From assembly GCF_005281345.1 (NCBI RefSeq), contig NZ_SZXJ01000095.1:62001-126000 (forward strand): DNA of 64,000 nucleotides, written 5' to 3'. Positions 28,303 to 37,303 of this stretch are shown here, piece by piece (the first letter of the stretch is position 1; every line of letters begins with the position of its first letter). Origin of the DNA: Citrobacter sp. wls619. GTDB lineage: Bacteria > Pseudomonadota > Gammaproteobacteria > Enterobacterales > Enterobacteriaceae. The translations under genes and the position numbers were made by a program. The notes under the pieces were generated by a model. It was not told where the DNA came from and made no database searches. It saw nothing but the letters and a program-made list of their open reading frames with translations.

Positions 28303-29703
28303 ATGGCCAAGACGTTATACGAAAAATTGTTTGATGCGCACGTTGTCTTTGAGGCGCAAAACGAAACCCCACTGTTATATATCGACAGACATCTGGTGCA
28401 TGAAGTGACCTCTCCGCAGGCGTTTGATGGTTTGCGTGCGCATGGTCGCCAGGTTCGCCAGCCGGGTAAAACCTTTGCCACGATGGACCACAACGTTTCG
28501 ACGCAAACGAAAGACATTAACGCCTCGGGCGAAATGGCGCGTATTCAGATGCAGGAGCTGATCAAAAACTGCAATGAATTTGGCGTGGAACTGTACGATC
28601 TGAACCACCCGTATCAGGGTATCGTCCACGTGATGGGGCCAGAACAAGGCGTAACCTTACCGGGCATGACCATCGTTTGTGGTGACTCGCATACCGCCAC
28701 CCACGGTGCGTTCGGCGCGCTGGCGTTTGGTATTGGCACCTCTGAAGTTGAACACGTTCTGGCGACGCAGACCCTGAAACAGGGGCGCGCCAAAACCATG
28801 AAGATTGAAGTCAACGGTCAAGCAGCGCCTGGCATTACCGCTAAAGATATCGTACTGGCGATTATCGGGAAAACCGGTAGCGCAGGCGGTACCGGACATG
28901 TCGTTGAATTTTGTGGCGAAGCCATTCGCGCACTGAGCATGGAAGGCCGTATGACGCTGTGCAACATGGCCATTGAAATGGGTGCTAAAGCGGGCCTGGT
29001 CGCACCGGATGAAACCACGTTCAACTATGTGCAGGGCCGTTTGCACGCCCCGAAAGGTGACGACTTTGCCAATGCGGTTGCGTACTGGAAAACGCTGAAA
29101 ACCGACGATGGCGCAACGTTTGATACCATCGTCACCTTGCAGGCAGAAGAGATTGCGCCGCAGGTGACATGGGGAACGAACCCGGGTCAGGTCATCTCTG
29201 TGACCGATAATATCCCCGACCCGGTTTCATTTGCCGATCCCGTTGAGCGCGCATCGGCTGAAAAAGCGCTGGCATATATGGGGCTGAAACCGGGTATTCC
29301 GTTAACAGAAGTGGCTATCGATAAAGTGTTCATCGGTTCCTGCACCAACTCGCGTATTGAAGATTTACGCGCCGCGGCGGAAATCGCCAAAGGCCGTAAA
29401 GTCGCCCCGGGCGTTCAGGCGTTGGTGGTTCCAGGTTCTGGTCCGGTAAAAGCGCAAGCGGAAGCGGAAGGTCTGGATAAGATTTTCATTGAAGCCGGTT
29501 TTGAATGGCGTTTACCAGGCTGCTCCATGTGCCTGGCCATGAACAATGACCGCCTGAACCCTGGCGAGCGTTGCGCATCCACCAGCAACCGTAACTTTGA
29601 AGGTCGTCAGGGCCGCGGTGGTCGCACGCATTTAGTCAGCCCGGCCATGGCCGCCGCTGCCGCCGTCACCGGTCATTTTGCCGACATTCGCAGCATCAAA
29701 TAA
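28303..29703 (+). CDS. leuC: 3-isopropylmalate dehydratase large subunit
   Basis: Aconitase-family subunit of 466 residues holding a 4Fe-4S cluster; isomerises 2- to 3-isopropylmalate with LeuD. Cluster cysteines lie in [13 protein letters not shown] (about 347) and in [11 protein letters not shown] (about 407 and 410). [14 protein letters not shown] is a conserved substrate-site loop. Two bases separate it from leuB. Confidence 0.98.
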   Translation: MAKTLYEKLFDAHVVFEAQNETPLLYIDRHLVHEVTSPQAFDGLRAHGRQVRQPGKTFATMDHNVSTQTKDINASGEMARIQMQELIKNCNEFGVELYDLNHPYQGIVHVMGPEQGVTLPGMTIVCGDSHTATHGAFGALAFGIGTSEVEHVLATQTLKQGRAKTMKIEVNGQAAPGITAKDIVLAIIGKTGSAGGTGHVVEFCGEAIRALSMEGRMTLCNMAIEMGAKAGLVAPDETTFNYVQGRLHAPKGDDFANAVAYWKTLKTDDGATFDTIVTLQAEEIAPQVTWGTNPGQVISVTDNIPDPVSFADPVERASAEKALAYMGLKPGIPLTEVAIDKVFIGSCTNSRIEDLRAAAEIAKGRKVAPGVQALVVPGSGPVKAQAEAEGLDKIFIEAGFEWRLPGCSMCLAMNNDRLNPGERCASTSNRNFEGRQGRGGRTHLVSPAMAAAAAVTGHFADIRSIK

Positions 29704-29713
29704 GGAAACTACC

Positions 29714-30319
29714 ATGGCAGAAAAATTTACCCAGCATACCGGCCTGGTTGTCCCACTGGATGCCGCCAACGTCGATACCGATGCCATTATTCCCAAACAG
29801 TTTTTGCAGAAAGTAACACGCACCGGGTTTGGCGCTCATCTGTTTAACGACTGGCGTTTCCTCGACGAAAAGGGGCAACAGCCTAATCCAGAGTTCGTGC
29901 TGAACTTCCCGGAATATAAAGGTGCATCAATTCTGCTGGCGCGGGAAAACTTTGGCTGCGGCTCTTCACGTGAGCATGCGCCGTGGGCGCTGACTGATTA
30001 CGGCTTTAAAGTGGTGATCGCGCCAAGCTTCGCCGACATCTTCTACGGCAACAGCTTCAACAACCAGCTGCTGCCGGTGACCCTGAGTGACGCACAGGTC
30101 GATGAAATGTTTGCCCTGGTGAAAGCCAATCCGGGCATTAAATTTGAAGTGGACCTGGAAGCGCAGGTGGTGAAAGCAGGCGATAAGTCCTACAGCTTTA
30201 AAATCGATGACTTCCGCCGTCACTGCATGCTGAACGGTCTGGACAGCATCGGACTGACGCTGCAGCACGAAGCGGCGATTACCGAATACGAACACAAGCA
30301 ACCCGCATTTATGCGCTAG
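29714..30319 (+). CDS. leuD: 3-isopropylmalate dehydratase small subunit
   Basis: The 201-residue swivel subunit that pairs with LeuC. Conserved [13 protein letters not shown] and [16 protein letters not shown] are present. ATG 29714 follows the leuC stop by ten bases with AAGGAAA upstream; an earlier in-frame start would lie within leuC. Last gene of the operon, followed by a BIME. Confidence 0.98.
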   Translation: MAEKFTQHTGLVVPLDAANVDTDAIIPKQFLQKVTRTGFGAHLFNDWRFLDEKGQQPNPEFVLNFPEYKGASILLARENFGCGSSREHAPWALTDYGFKVVIAPSFADIFYGNSFNNQLLPVTLSDAQVDEMFALVKANPGIKFEVDLEAQVVKAGDKSYSFKIDDFRRHCMLNGLDSIGLTLQHEAAITEYEHKQPAFMR

Positions 30320-30328
30320 TCATTGTGA

Positions 30329-30402
30329 CGCCGGATGCGCTGCGCTTATCCGGGCTACAAACGCATTCCAACTGTAGGCCGGATAAGCGCAGCGCATCCG
30401 GC
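30329..30402. repeat. BIME between convergent leuD and setA
   Basis: Two REP units in opposite orientation (GCCGGATGCGCTGCGCTTATCCGG at 30330-30352 and TGTAGGCCGGATAAGCGCAG... at 30373-30402). Sits where the leu and setA transcripts converge. Confidence 0.88.
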
Positions 30403-30409
30403 AACATGA

Positions 30410-31588
30410 TTAAACGTCTTTCACCCGTCCGGTCATCACCAGCGTAACCACAGAAATCACCGCGATTACCCAGTAAACGGCAAAATGTCCGTAGCTTTGC
30501 GCGACAGCCCCCTGAATCACCCCTGCCAAAATGACACCCGTGGAAATACTGTTGGTGAATAATGTGGTGGCTGAACCTGCCCGTCCCGGCATCAGATCCT
30601 GAAACCACAGCATCCCTATCCCAGCGACAATACCAATGAATACGGCGTTAAACAGTTGCAGCACCAGCAGCGCAGTATGGCTGTGAAAGAAAATAAGACC
30701 AAGGTAAAACAGCACACCGGCCGCCACGGCGGTAATCATCATTCGTCGTTTACCAAAGCGCTTCACGTAATAGCCCGCCAGAATCATCGCCGGAATTTCC
30801 AGCCCGGCAGCCGTCCCCATCAGGATCCCAGCAAGCTTGTCGGGTAAGCCCAGTTCAAGGCTTATCCACAGCGGCATATCGATGATGTACATCGTGTTGC
30901 AGGTCCACATCAACGTGGAGGCAATAAACAGCATGCGTACATTTTTGTCCTGCCAACCGCCAGCCTGTTCCAGCGGCACATCGACAGGTTGCTCCACCCG
31001 GGCAACAGAGGGCAGGATCAGCGCAATCAGCAGCAGGCTTATCGCAAAAATGCCAGCCGCAATAGAGAACATCACCGTGAAACCGTAATTCAGTGCCAGC
31101 ATGAAGGCCAGCGGTGGCCCAATAACCCACGCCAACGAAAGCTGTGCGCGCATCACTGAGCTAAACATCACCACTTCACGCGCTGAGTTATCCGCATACT
31201 CCCGCGCCAGCGCAAACAACTGCGGCATCGCGGTATTCGCCAGCGAGGCCAGCAACACACCGCAGGTGATCAACGTGAGATAGTGACGATTAAAGGTAAA
31301 CAGCAGCGCGTTGCCAATTGCCATCAAGCAGCAAAACATGATCAGCTTGCGCCGATCGCCCTGGCTGTCGGAACGTTTTGCAAGCCCGAGGCTAACCACG
31401 ATCCCGGCAATCGCATTGACGGTATAAAACAACCCGACCCAGAATGGTTGCGCCCCGACTTCACGGCTCAGGAACAGGCTCAGCGTGGGTGCCTGCAATG
31501 CCCCCGCCACGCCCATCATAAAAGCGACCAGCATAAATGCCGCGTAAACGCCGTTGAGGCGCCGTCCCATGGTCATAATCCAGAGCAT
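30410..31588 (-). CDS. setA: Sugar efflux transporter SetA
   Basis: Major facilitator exporter of 392 residues with about twelve membrane segments; exports glucose analogues and lactose and helps during glucose-phosphate stress. Family features include AGALQAPTLSLFLSREVGAQ near the N-terminus, the loop-2 region LAKRSDSQGDRRKL and LFALAREYADNSAREV. Lies downstream of sgrS on the same strand, as in E. coli, where the two are co-transcribed. AGGGAT precedes the ATG at 31588. Confidence 0.97.
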   Translation of the reverse strand: MLWIMTMGRRLNGVYAAFMLVAFMMGVAGALQAPTLSLFLSREVGAQPFWVGLFYTVNAIAGIVVSLGLAKRSDSQGDRRKLIMFCCLMAIGNALLFTFNRHYLTLITCGVLLASLANTAMPQLFALAREYADNSAREVVMFSSVMRAQLSLAWVIGPPLAFMLALNYGFTVMFSIAAGIFAISLLLIALILPSVARVEQPVDVPLEQAGGWQDKNVRMLFIASTLMWTCNTMYIIDMPLWISLELGLPDKLAGILMGTAAGLEIPAMILAGYYVKRFGKRRMMITAVAAGVLFYLGLIFFHSHTALLVLQLFNAVFIGIVAGIGMLWFQDLMPGRAGSATTLFTNSISTGVILAGVIQGAVAQSYGHFAVYWVIAVISVVTLVMTGRVKDV

Positions 31589-31616
31589 TGTTATCCCTAT
31601 TGGCTGGGCTGATACG

Positions 31617-31645
31617 AAAAAAGCCAGCAGATAATACCTGCTGGC
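31617..31645 (-). terminator. SgrS terminator
   Basis: Stem GCCAGCAG/CTGCTGGC (31623-31630 with 31638-31645) followed on the minus strand by six T (31617-31622). It ends SgrS and its U-tail is where Hfq would bind; read-through would enter setA 29 bases on. Confidence 0.92.
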
Positions 31646-31703
31646 GCGGCGATTAACACCAATACTCAGTCACACATGATGTCTGCAATTCCCAATTAAG
31701 GAG

Positions 31704-31826
31704 TCAGGCTGTCACCTCCCACTGCATCAGATCTTCGAGCATCTTTAAGCGCTGCGGTGCGCTCAGGCAAGCCAACCAGGACGATTTCTCTGTCGCGGTA
31801 AAGTACTTCATATAGAACTGACGCAT
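31704..31826 (-). CDS. sgrT: SgrT, inhibitor peptide encoded within SgrS
   Basis: A 40-residue frame in the 5' part of SgrS: MRQFYMKYFTATEKSSWLAC, then LSAPQRLKMLEDLMQWEVTA. A GGGG run precedes the ATG. SgrT in E. coli (43 residues) inhibits the glucose PTS permease directly, so RNA and peptide act on the same target. The middle SWLACLSAPQRLKML block is the conserved part; the C-terminus is short. Confidence 0.88.
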   Translation of the reverse strand: MRQFYMKYFTATEKSSWLACLSAPQRLKMLEDLMQWEVTA

Positions 31827-31925
31827 AGATGACCCCTTCGTTGTCTCATCGCTTCATCGGAATCTATTATTGGCTTAATATAGGGATAATAAAATTGCTG
31901 AGTTTTTTGCAGGAGTTCCCCTTTT

Positions 31926-33581
31926 ATGTCTTCTGGTCGTTTGCAACAACAGTTCATCCGTCTGTGGCAATGCTGTGACGGCAAAACGCAAGACACGACG
32001 CTGAACGAGCTGGCGGAGCTGCTTAGCTGCTCGCGCCGCCATATGCGAACCCTGCTCAACACCATGCAGGAACGCGGCTGGTTAACGTGGGAAGCGGAGG
32101 TCGGTCGGGGTAAACGCTCACGCCTGACATTCCTCTATACCGGGCTGGCGCTCCAGCAGCAGCGGGCAGAAGACCTGCTGGAACAGGATCGCATCGATCA
32201 ACTGGTACAGCTGGTCGGCGACAAAACCGCCGTACGGCAGATGCTGGTTTCCCACCTCGGCCGTAGCTTTCGCCAGGGGCGGCACATCATGCGCGTCCTG
32301 TATTATCGACCGATGCGCAACCTGCTGCCCGGTACGGCATTACGTCGTTCCGAAACCCATATCGCCCGGCAAATCTTCAGCGCCTTAATTCGGGTAAATG
32401 AGGAAAATGGGGAACTGGAAGCGGATATTGCCCATCACTGGCAGCAGATATCACCTTTACACTGGCGATTCTTTCTACGCCCGGGGATCCATTTTCACCA
32501 CGGTCGTGAGCTGGAAATGGACGATGTGATCGCCTCACTGACCCGCATTAATACGTTGCCGCTGTACTCACATATTACCCAGATCGTCTCTCCCACGGCC
32601 TGGACGCTGGATATCCATCTGTCCCAGCCCGACCGCTGGCTTCCCTGGTTATTGGGGCAAGTCCCCGCCATGATCCTGCCGCGAGAATGGGAAACGCTGA
32701 ATAACTTCTCCAGCCACCCGATTGGGACTGGCCCGTATGCGGTGATACGTAATACCAATAACCAACTGAAGATTCACGCATTTGATGATTACTTTGGCTA
32801 CCGGGCGCTGATCGACGAAGTTAACGTTTGGGTGTTACCCGACATCGGCGAAGAACCAGGCGGCGGGTTGACGCTAAAAGGTCCCACGGAGGATGAAAAG
32901 GCGATCGAGAGCCGCCTCGAAGAAGGCTGCTACTACCTGCTGTTTGATACGCGTACCCACCGCGGCGCTAATCAGGAGGTCCGCGAGTGGGCTAGTCGCG
33001 TACTCTCGCCAACCCATTTAATCTGCCACGCCGACGAACAGTACCAGCGACTGTGGTTCCCCGCCTATGGTTTACTCCCCCGCTGGCACCACGCCAAACC
33101 CGGCCATGGTGAAAAACCAGCCGGACTGGAAACGCTGACGCTCACTTACTATCGCGATCATATCGAACACCGGATTATCGCGCAGATCATGAAGACGTTG
33201 CTGGCGCAGCATCAGGTGCAACTGAATATTCAGGAGATCGACTACGATCAATGGCATGCGGGTGAAATAGTCAGCGATATCTGGCTAAACAGCGCCAACT
33301 TTACTCTACCGCTGGACTTCTCGCTGTTCGCCCATTTGTGCGAAGTCCCGTTGCTGCAAAACTGTATCTCGCGGGACTGGGAAAACGATGCCGCCCGCTG
33401 GCGAACCGGTGAAATGAGCCTGGCGGCATGGTGCCAACAGCTGCTCGCCACAAAGGCCATTGTGCCATTGATCCACCACTGGTTGATCATTCAGGGACAG
33501 CGCAGTATGCGCGGGCTGCGCATGAATACCCTCGGCTGGTTTGATTTTAAATCGGCGTGGTTTGCGCCGCCGGATCCTTAG
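31926..33581 (+). CDS. sgrR: Transcriptional activator SgrR
   Basis: Regulator of 551 residues which activates sgrS under glucose-phosphate stress and represses itself. An N-terminal winged helix-turn-helix ([20 protein letters not shown]) is fused to a solute-binding-protein domain (about residues 160-500), which likely senses a sugar-phosphate-related ligand. Divergent from sgrS; about 67 bases separate their start sites. The TAG stop sits in the loop of a hairpin. Confidence 0.97.
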   Translation: MSSGRLQQQFIRLWQCCDGKTQDTTLNELAELLSCSRRHMRTLLNTMQERGWLTWEAEVGRGKRSRLTFLYTGLALQQQRAEDLLEQDRIDQLVQLVGDKTAVRQMLVSHLGRSFRQGRHIMRVLYYRPMRNLLPGTALRRSETHIARQIFSALIRVNEENGELEADIAHHWQQISPLHWRFFLRPGIHFHHGRELEMDDVIASLTRINTLPLYSHITQIVSPTAWTLDIHLSQPDRWLPWLLGQVPAMILPREWETLNNFSSHPIGTGPYAVIRNTNNQLKIHAFDDYFGYRALIDEVNVWVLPDIGEEPGGGLTLKGPTEDEKAIESRLEEGCYYLLFDTRTHRGANQEVREWASRVLSPTHLICHADEQYQRLWFPAYGLLPRWHHAKPGHGEKPAGLETLTLTYYRDHIEHRIIAQIMKTLLAQHQVQLNIQEIDYDQWHAGEIVSDIWLNSANFTLPLDFSLFAHLCEVPLLQNCISRDWENDAARWRTGEMSLAAWCQQLLATKAIVPLIHHWLIIQGQRSMRGLRMNTLGWFDFKSAWFAPPDP

Positions 33582-33588
33582 ATCCGGC
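33569..33588 (+). terminator. Hairpin enclosing the sgrR stop codon
   Basis: Perfect 8-bp stem GCCGGATC/GATCCGGC with the loop CTTA; the sgrR TAG begins in the loop. No U-run follows, so it is more likely a 3'-end stabilising hairpin or a weak terminator than a full one. Confidence 0.5.
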
Positions 33589-33594
33589 ACTTGA

Positions 33595-33623
33595 TTGCCG
33601 CATAGCAACAAAATCATTACACT
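33595..33623 (+). promoter_or_regulatory. Probable thiBPQ promoter
   Basis: TTGCCG (33595-33600), 17 bases, TACACT (33618-33623). The predicted start falls directly at the riboswitch 5' edge, a sensible fit. Confidence 0.6.
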
Positions 33624-33631
33624 AACGCCGT

Positions 33632-33839
33632 TCTCAACGGGGTGCTAAATAAAAAACATACACAAGATCATTCATGATGCATCAAGGCGGCAAGCAAGTG
33701 AGTCCCCAGGAGCATAGATAACTATGTGACTGGGGTGAGCGAGCGCAGCCAACACAGAGGCAGCGTGAATGATGAAGTGTATGGGCTGAGAGATACCCGT
33801 CGAACCTGATCCGGATAATGCCGGCGAAGGGATTTGAGG
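33632..33839 (+). promoter_or_regulatory. sroA: TPP riboswitch (THI box, SroA) interrupted by ERIC
   Basis: Thiamine diphosphate aptamer ahead of thiBPQ. Conserved parts are CTCAACGGGGTGC (33633-33645), GGCTGAGAGATACCCGT (33784-33800), ACCTGATCCGGATAATGCC (33804-33822) and GCGAAGGGATTTGAG (33824-33838). P1 pairs CTCAA (33633-33637) with TTGAG (33834-33838). The variable P3 arm, normally a short stem between GGGGTGC and GCTGAGA, here holds a complete 127-base ERIC palindrome. The same TTGAG can instead pair with CTCAA at 33846-33850 inside a 12-bp hairpin (33827-33838 with 33846-33857, two G-U pairs), a likely switch helix. Confidence 0.93.
33657..33783 (-). repeat. ERIC element inside the riboswitch P3 arm
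   Basis: Exactly 127 bases, ends CATACAC/GTGTATG, then ATCATTCA/TGAATGAT (3x3 internal loop between), and a core GTGAGTCCCCAGGAGCATAG then ATAACTATGTGACTGGGGTGAGCG that matches the ERIC consensus targeted by the classic ERIC-PCR primers. Opposite in orientation to the next copy. The palindrome prolongs P3 into a long hairpin instead of breaking the aptamer. Confidence 0.92.
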
Positions 33840-33863
33840 CTGTAGCTCAAGTCCTTTGCCACC

Positions 33864-33990
33864 TAACTCGTCATACTTCAAGCTGCAGACGCGTTGGCTT
33901 TCTTCGCTCACCCCTGTCACGTACTACCTGTACGCTCCTGGGGATGTGCTGCGTCGCCGCCTTCCTGCAACTCGAATTATTTAGAGTTTT
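33864..33990 (+). repeat. ERIC element between TPP riboswitch and thiB
   Basis: About 127 bases with outer AACTC/GAGTT (33865-33869 and 33984-33988), then TTCAAGCTGCAG/CTGCAACTCGAA with two mismatches, and a central CGTAC-tacct-GTACG hairpin flanked by CCCC/GGGG. It separates CACCT (33860-33864) from the thiB Shine-Dalgarno AGGTG (33999-34003), which are complementary. Confidence 0.88.
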
Positions 33991-34007
33991 ACTTTATGAG
34001 GTGCAAA

Positions 34008-34991
34008 GTGTTTAAAAAATGTCTTCCGCTTGTACTGCTGTGCGCAGCGCCTGCCTTCGCTAAACCTGTACTGACCGTCTATACCTACGACTCGTTCGCT
34101 GCTGACTGGGGCCCGGGCCCGACAATCAAAAAAGCCTTTGAAGCTGACTGCAACTGCGAGCTGAAACTGGTCGCGTTAGAGGATGGCGTATCGTTGCTGA
34201 ACCGCCTGCGTATGGAAGGAAAAAACAGCAAAGCTGACGTCGTACTGGGGCTGGACAACAACCTTCTGGCAGCCGCGACGCAAACCGGGCTGTTCGCTAA
34301 AAGCAACGTGCCGGAGAATGCAGTCAGTGTGCCTGGCGGCTGGAAAAACGACACCTTTGTCCCATTTGATTACGGTTATTTCGCCTTCGTTTATGATAAA
34401 AACAAGCTGAAAAACCCGCCGAAGAGCCTGAAGGAACTGGTAGAAAGCGACCAGAAATGGCGCGTAATCTACCAGGATCCGCGCACCAGCACGCCGGGTC
34501 TGGGGCTGCTGCTGTGGATGCAAAAAGTCTATGGCGATAAAGCGCCGGAGGCGTGGCAGAAACTGGCAGCCAAAACCGTCACCGTCACCAAAGGCTGGAG
34601 TGAGGCCTACGGCCTGTTCCTGAAGGGTGAAAGCGACCTGGTGTTGAGCTACACCACCTCGCCGGCCTATCACATCATCGAAGAGAAAAAGGGTAACTAC
34701 GCCGCCGCTAACTTTAGCGAAGGTCACTATCTGCAGGTGGAAGTTGCCGCACGTACCGCAGCCAGCAAGCAACCGGAGTTGGCGGAAAAATTCCTGAAAT
34801 TTATGGTATCTCCGGCATTCCAGAGTGCGATCCCAACGGGCAACTGGATGTATCCGGTGACGCAGGTCACCTTGCCGCCAGGATTTGAGCAACTGGAAAA
34901 ACCGGGTAACGCACTGGAATTTACCCCGCAGCAAGTTGCGGCCCAACGTCAGGCATGGATTAGCGAATGGCAACGCGCCGTCAGCCGTTAA
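34008..34991 (+). CDS. thiB: Thiamine/TPP ABC transporter, periplasmic binding protein
   Basis: The 327-residue secreted receptor for thiamine, TMP and TPP. A signal peptide covers about residues 1-18 (FKKCLPLVLLCAAPAFA). I choose the GTG at 34008: GAGGTG is four bases upstream and the length equals E. coli ThiB. An ATG four codons earlier is possible but lacks a good site; longer starts would read through an ERIC repeat. Mature domain motifs include VYTYDSFAADWGPGP and the DPRTSTPGLG ligand region. Overlaps thiP by 25 bases. Confidence 0.96.
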   Translation: MFKKCLPLVLLCAAPAFAKPVLTVYTYDSFAADWGPGPTIKKAFEADCNCELKLVALEDGVSLLNRLRMEGKNSKADVVLGLDNNLLAAATQTGLFAKSNVPENAVSVPGGWKNDTFVPFDYGYFAFVYDKNKLKNPPKSLKELVESDQKWRVIYQDPRTSTPGLGLLLWMQKVYGDKAPEAWQKLAAKTVTVTKGWSEAYGLFLKGESDLVLSYTTSPAYHIIEEKKGNYAAANFSEGHYLQVEVAARTAASKQPELAEKFLKFMVSPAFQSAIPTGNWMYPVTQVTLPPGFEQLEKPGNALEFTPQQVAAQRQAWISEWQRAVSR

Positions 34992-36577
34992 TTCCCGGCT
35001 GGCTAATCCCAGGGCTTTCAGCTGCCACATTGATGGTGGCTGTCGCGCTGGCCGCATTTCTGGCGCTGTGGTTTAACGCACCGCAGGGAGAATGGGTATC
35101 GCTCTGGCAGGATAGCTACCTGTGGCATGTGGTGCGCTTTTCTTTCTGGCAGGCATTTTTATCCGCAGCGTTATCCGTTATCCCGGCGATTTTCCTCGCC
35201 AGAGCGCTCTATCGCCGGCGCTTTCCCGGACGTCTGGCCCTGTTGCGCCTGTGCGCGATGACGCTGATCTTACCAGTGCTGGTCGCTGTATTCGGCATCC
35301 TTAGCGTATATGGTCGTCAGGGCTGGCTGGCCTCGCTCTGGCACACATTCGGGCTGGAGTGGACGTTTTCGCCCTACGGCTTACAGGGTATTCTGCTGGC
35401 GCATGTCTTTTTCAACCTGCCGATGGCCAGTCGCTTACTGCTGCAATCGCTGGAAAACATCCCCGGCGAGCAACGCCAGCTCGCGGCGCAGTTAGGGATG
35501 CGCGGCTGGCATTTCTTCCGTTTTGTTGAATGGCCGTGGCTGCGTCGTCAGATCCTTCCCGTAGCAGCACTTATCTTTATGCTGTGCTTCGCCAGCTTCG
35601 CCACCGTGCTGTCGCTCGGCGGCGGACCGCAGGCAACCACTATCGAGCTGGCTATCTATCAGGCACTAAGCTTTGATTACGATCCCGCGCGGGCGGCTAT
35701 GCTGGCCCTGATCCAAATGGTTTGCTGTTTAGCGCTGGTACTGCTCAGCCAACGGTTGAGTCGCGCCATTGCGCCCGGCACGACGCTGGTACAAGGCTGG
35801 CGCGATCCTGACGATCGCCTACACAGCCGACTGGCTGACTTAATTCTGATTGTTCTCGCGCTGTTGCTGTTGCTACCGCCGTTGCTGGCGGTGATTGTCG
35901 ATGGTTTAAACCGCAATGTACTGGATGTGCTTACGCAGCCAGTGCTGTGGCAAGCACTGGGGACGTCACTGCGCATCGCGCTGGCGGCAGGCATATTGTG
36001 CGTCATTCTGACGATGATGCTGCTGTGGAGTAGCCGCGAACTGCGCGCCCGGCAGCAGGTATTGGCAGGTCAGGCGCTGGAACTGAGCGGTATGATGATA
36101 CTCGCCATGCCGGGTATCGTGCTGGCTACCGGGTTCTTTTTGCTGCTCAATAACAGCATTGGGTTACCGGAATCGGCTGACGCCATCGTGATTTTCACCA
36201 ATGCGCTGATGGCGATCCCTTACGCGCTGAAGGTGCTGGAAAACCCGATGCGCGATGTGACCGCACGCTACAGTATGTTGTGTCAGTCTTTGGGTATTGA
36301 AGGATGGTCACGGCTGAAAGTGGTTGAACTACGCGCCCTGAAGCGCCCGCTGGCGCAGGCGATGGCCTTTGCCTGTGTCCTGTCGATTGGTGATTTTGGC
36401 GTAGTCGCCCTGTTCGGTAATGAAGATTTCCGCACCCTGCCGTTTTATTTGTATCAGCAGATTGGATCTTACCGCAGTCAGGATGGCGCGGTTACGGCGT
36501 TATTGCTGCTGATCCTATGCTTCACGCTGTTTACCGTTATTGAGAAATTGCCGGGACGAAATGTTAAAACTGATTGA
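34967..36577 (+). CDS. thiP: Thiamine/TPP ABC transporter permease
   Basis: Inner-membrane permease of 536 residues, a tandem of two permease domains with about twelve segments in all. EAA-type loops that contact ThiQ appear as [22 protein letters not shown]-like sequence near residue 170 and as [20 protein letters not shown] near 440. Starts inside thiB and overlaps thiQ by 17 bases, so the three proteins are tightly coupled. Confidence 0.97.
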   Translation: MATRRQPLIPGWLIPGLSAATLMVAVALAAFLALWFNAPQGEWVSLWQDSYLWHVVRFSFWQAFLSAALSVIPAIFLARALYRRRFPGRLALLRLCAMTLILPVLVAVFGILSVYGRQGWLASLWHTFGLEWTFSPYGLQGILLAHVFFNLPMASRLLLQSLENIPGEQRQLAAQLGMRGWHFFRFVEWPWLRRQILPVAALIFMLCFASFATVLSLGGGPQATTIELAIYQALSFDYDPARAAMLALIQMVCCLALVLLSQRLSRAIAPGTTLVQGWRDPDDRLHSRLADLILIVLALLLLLPPLLAVIVDGLNRNVLDVLTQPVLWQALGTSLRIALAAGILCVILTMMLLWSSRELRARQQVLAGQALELSGMMILAMPGIVLATGFFLLLNNSIGLPESADAIVIFTNALMAIPYALKVLENPMRDVTARYSMLCQSLGIEGWSRLKVVELRALKRPLAQAMAFACVLSIGDFGVVALFGNEDFRTLPFYLYQQIGSYRSQDGAVTALLLLILCFTLFTVIEKLPGRNVKTD

Positions 36578-37259
36578 TATTACATGGCTTTATCACCACT
36601 TACCCATGCGTTTCACATTATCGGTAGCGCGCGGTGAGCAGATCGCGGTGCTCGGGCCAAGCGGCGCCGGGAAAAGCACGCTATTGAATCTGATTGCCGG
36701 CTTTCTGACGCCTGCCAGCGGCACAATGATGATTGAAGGCGAAGATCACACCGCCACACCGCCCTCTCGTCGTCCTGTTTCCATGCTGTTTCAGGAAAAC
36801 AACCTGTTCAGCCATCTGAACGTGCAGCAAAACATCGGCCTGGGTCTGAATCCGGGATTAAAACTGAACGCGTCTCAGCATGAGAAACTACAGCACATCG
36901 CCCAACAAATGGGTCTTGATAACCTGCTGGACAGGCTTCCCGGCGAGCTTTCCGGCGGTCAACGGCAACGTGTGGCGCTGGCGCGTTGTCTGGTTCGCGA
37001 GCAACCTGTTTTACTGCTTGATGAACCGTTCTCTGCACTCGACCCGGCGTTGCGCCAGGAGATGCTATCGCTGGTTGCCGAGGTTTGTCGTGACAAACAA
37101 CTGACGATGCTGATGGTCTCCCATAGCGTTGAAGATGCGGCACGCATTGCACCACGTTCAATTGTGGTCGCCGATGGGCGCATTGCATGGCAGGGCAAAA
37201 CGGACGATCTGTTAAGCGGCAACGCCAGCGCCTCGGCGCTATTGGGCATTAAAGCATAA
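36561..37259 (+). CDS. thiQ: Thiamine/TPP ABC transporter ATPase
   Basis: ATP-binding subunit of 232 residues. Walker [10 protein letters not shown] (about 32-40), Q-loop [11 protein letters not shown], signature [14 protein letters not shown] and Walker [15 protein letters not shown] are intact. ATG 36561 gives [14 protein letters not shown], the E. coli length. Last gene of the thi operon, with a REP two bases after its stop. Confidence 0.97.
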   Translation: MLKLIDITWLYHHLPMRFTLSVARGEQIAVLGPSGAGKSTLLNLIAGFLTPASGTMMIEGEDHTATPPSRRPVSMLFQENNLFSHLNVQQNIGLGLNPGLKLNASQHEKLQHIAQQMGLDNLLDRLPGELSGGQRQRVALARCLVREQPVLLLDEPFSALDPALRQEMLSLVAEVCRDKQLTMLMVSHSVEDAARIAPRSIVVADGRIAWQGKTDDLLSGNASASALLGIKA

Positions 37260-37263
37260 TGCG

Positions 37264-37294
37264 TTGCCGGATAAGGCGAAGCCGCCATCCGGCA
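37264..37294. repeat. REP between convergent thiQ and yabI
   Basis: Single palindrome TTGCCGGATAAGGCG...GCCGCCATCCGGCAA right after the thiQ stop. Confidence 0.85.
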
Positions 37295-37303
37295 AAGGAA
37301 TCG

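Larger units (their letters stand above)
31617..31858 (-). ncRNA. sgrS: Small RNA SgrS
   Basis: Hfq-binding sRNA of about 242 nucleotides, transcribed away from sgrR. The 5' end is placed at the GATGAAG stretch (31852-31858) by analogy with E. coli; a TAATAG -10 (31864-31869) fits six bases upstream. The pairing core GTGTGACTGAGTATTGGTGT (31656-31675), which binds ptsG and other mRNAs, is intact, followed by the terminator. It blocks synthesis of sugar transporters when sugar phosphates accumulate and also encodes SgrT. Confidence 0.95.

Noticed and set aside
33894-34007. N-terminal extension of thiB reading through the ERIC element
   Set aside because: The extension is repeat sequence, has no ribosome binding site and would bury the signal peptide; GTG 34008 gives the family length.
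34176-35057. 293-codon open frame opposite thiB-thiP
   Set aside because: Antisense shadow spanning two overlapping conserved genes; no family resemblance.
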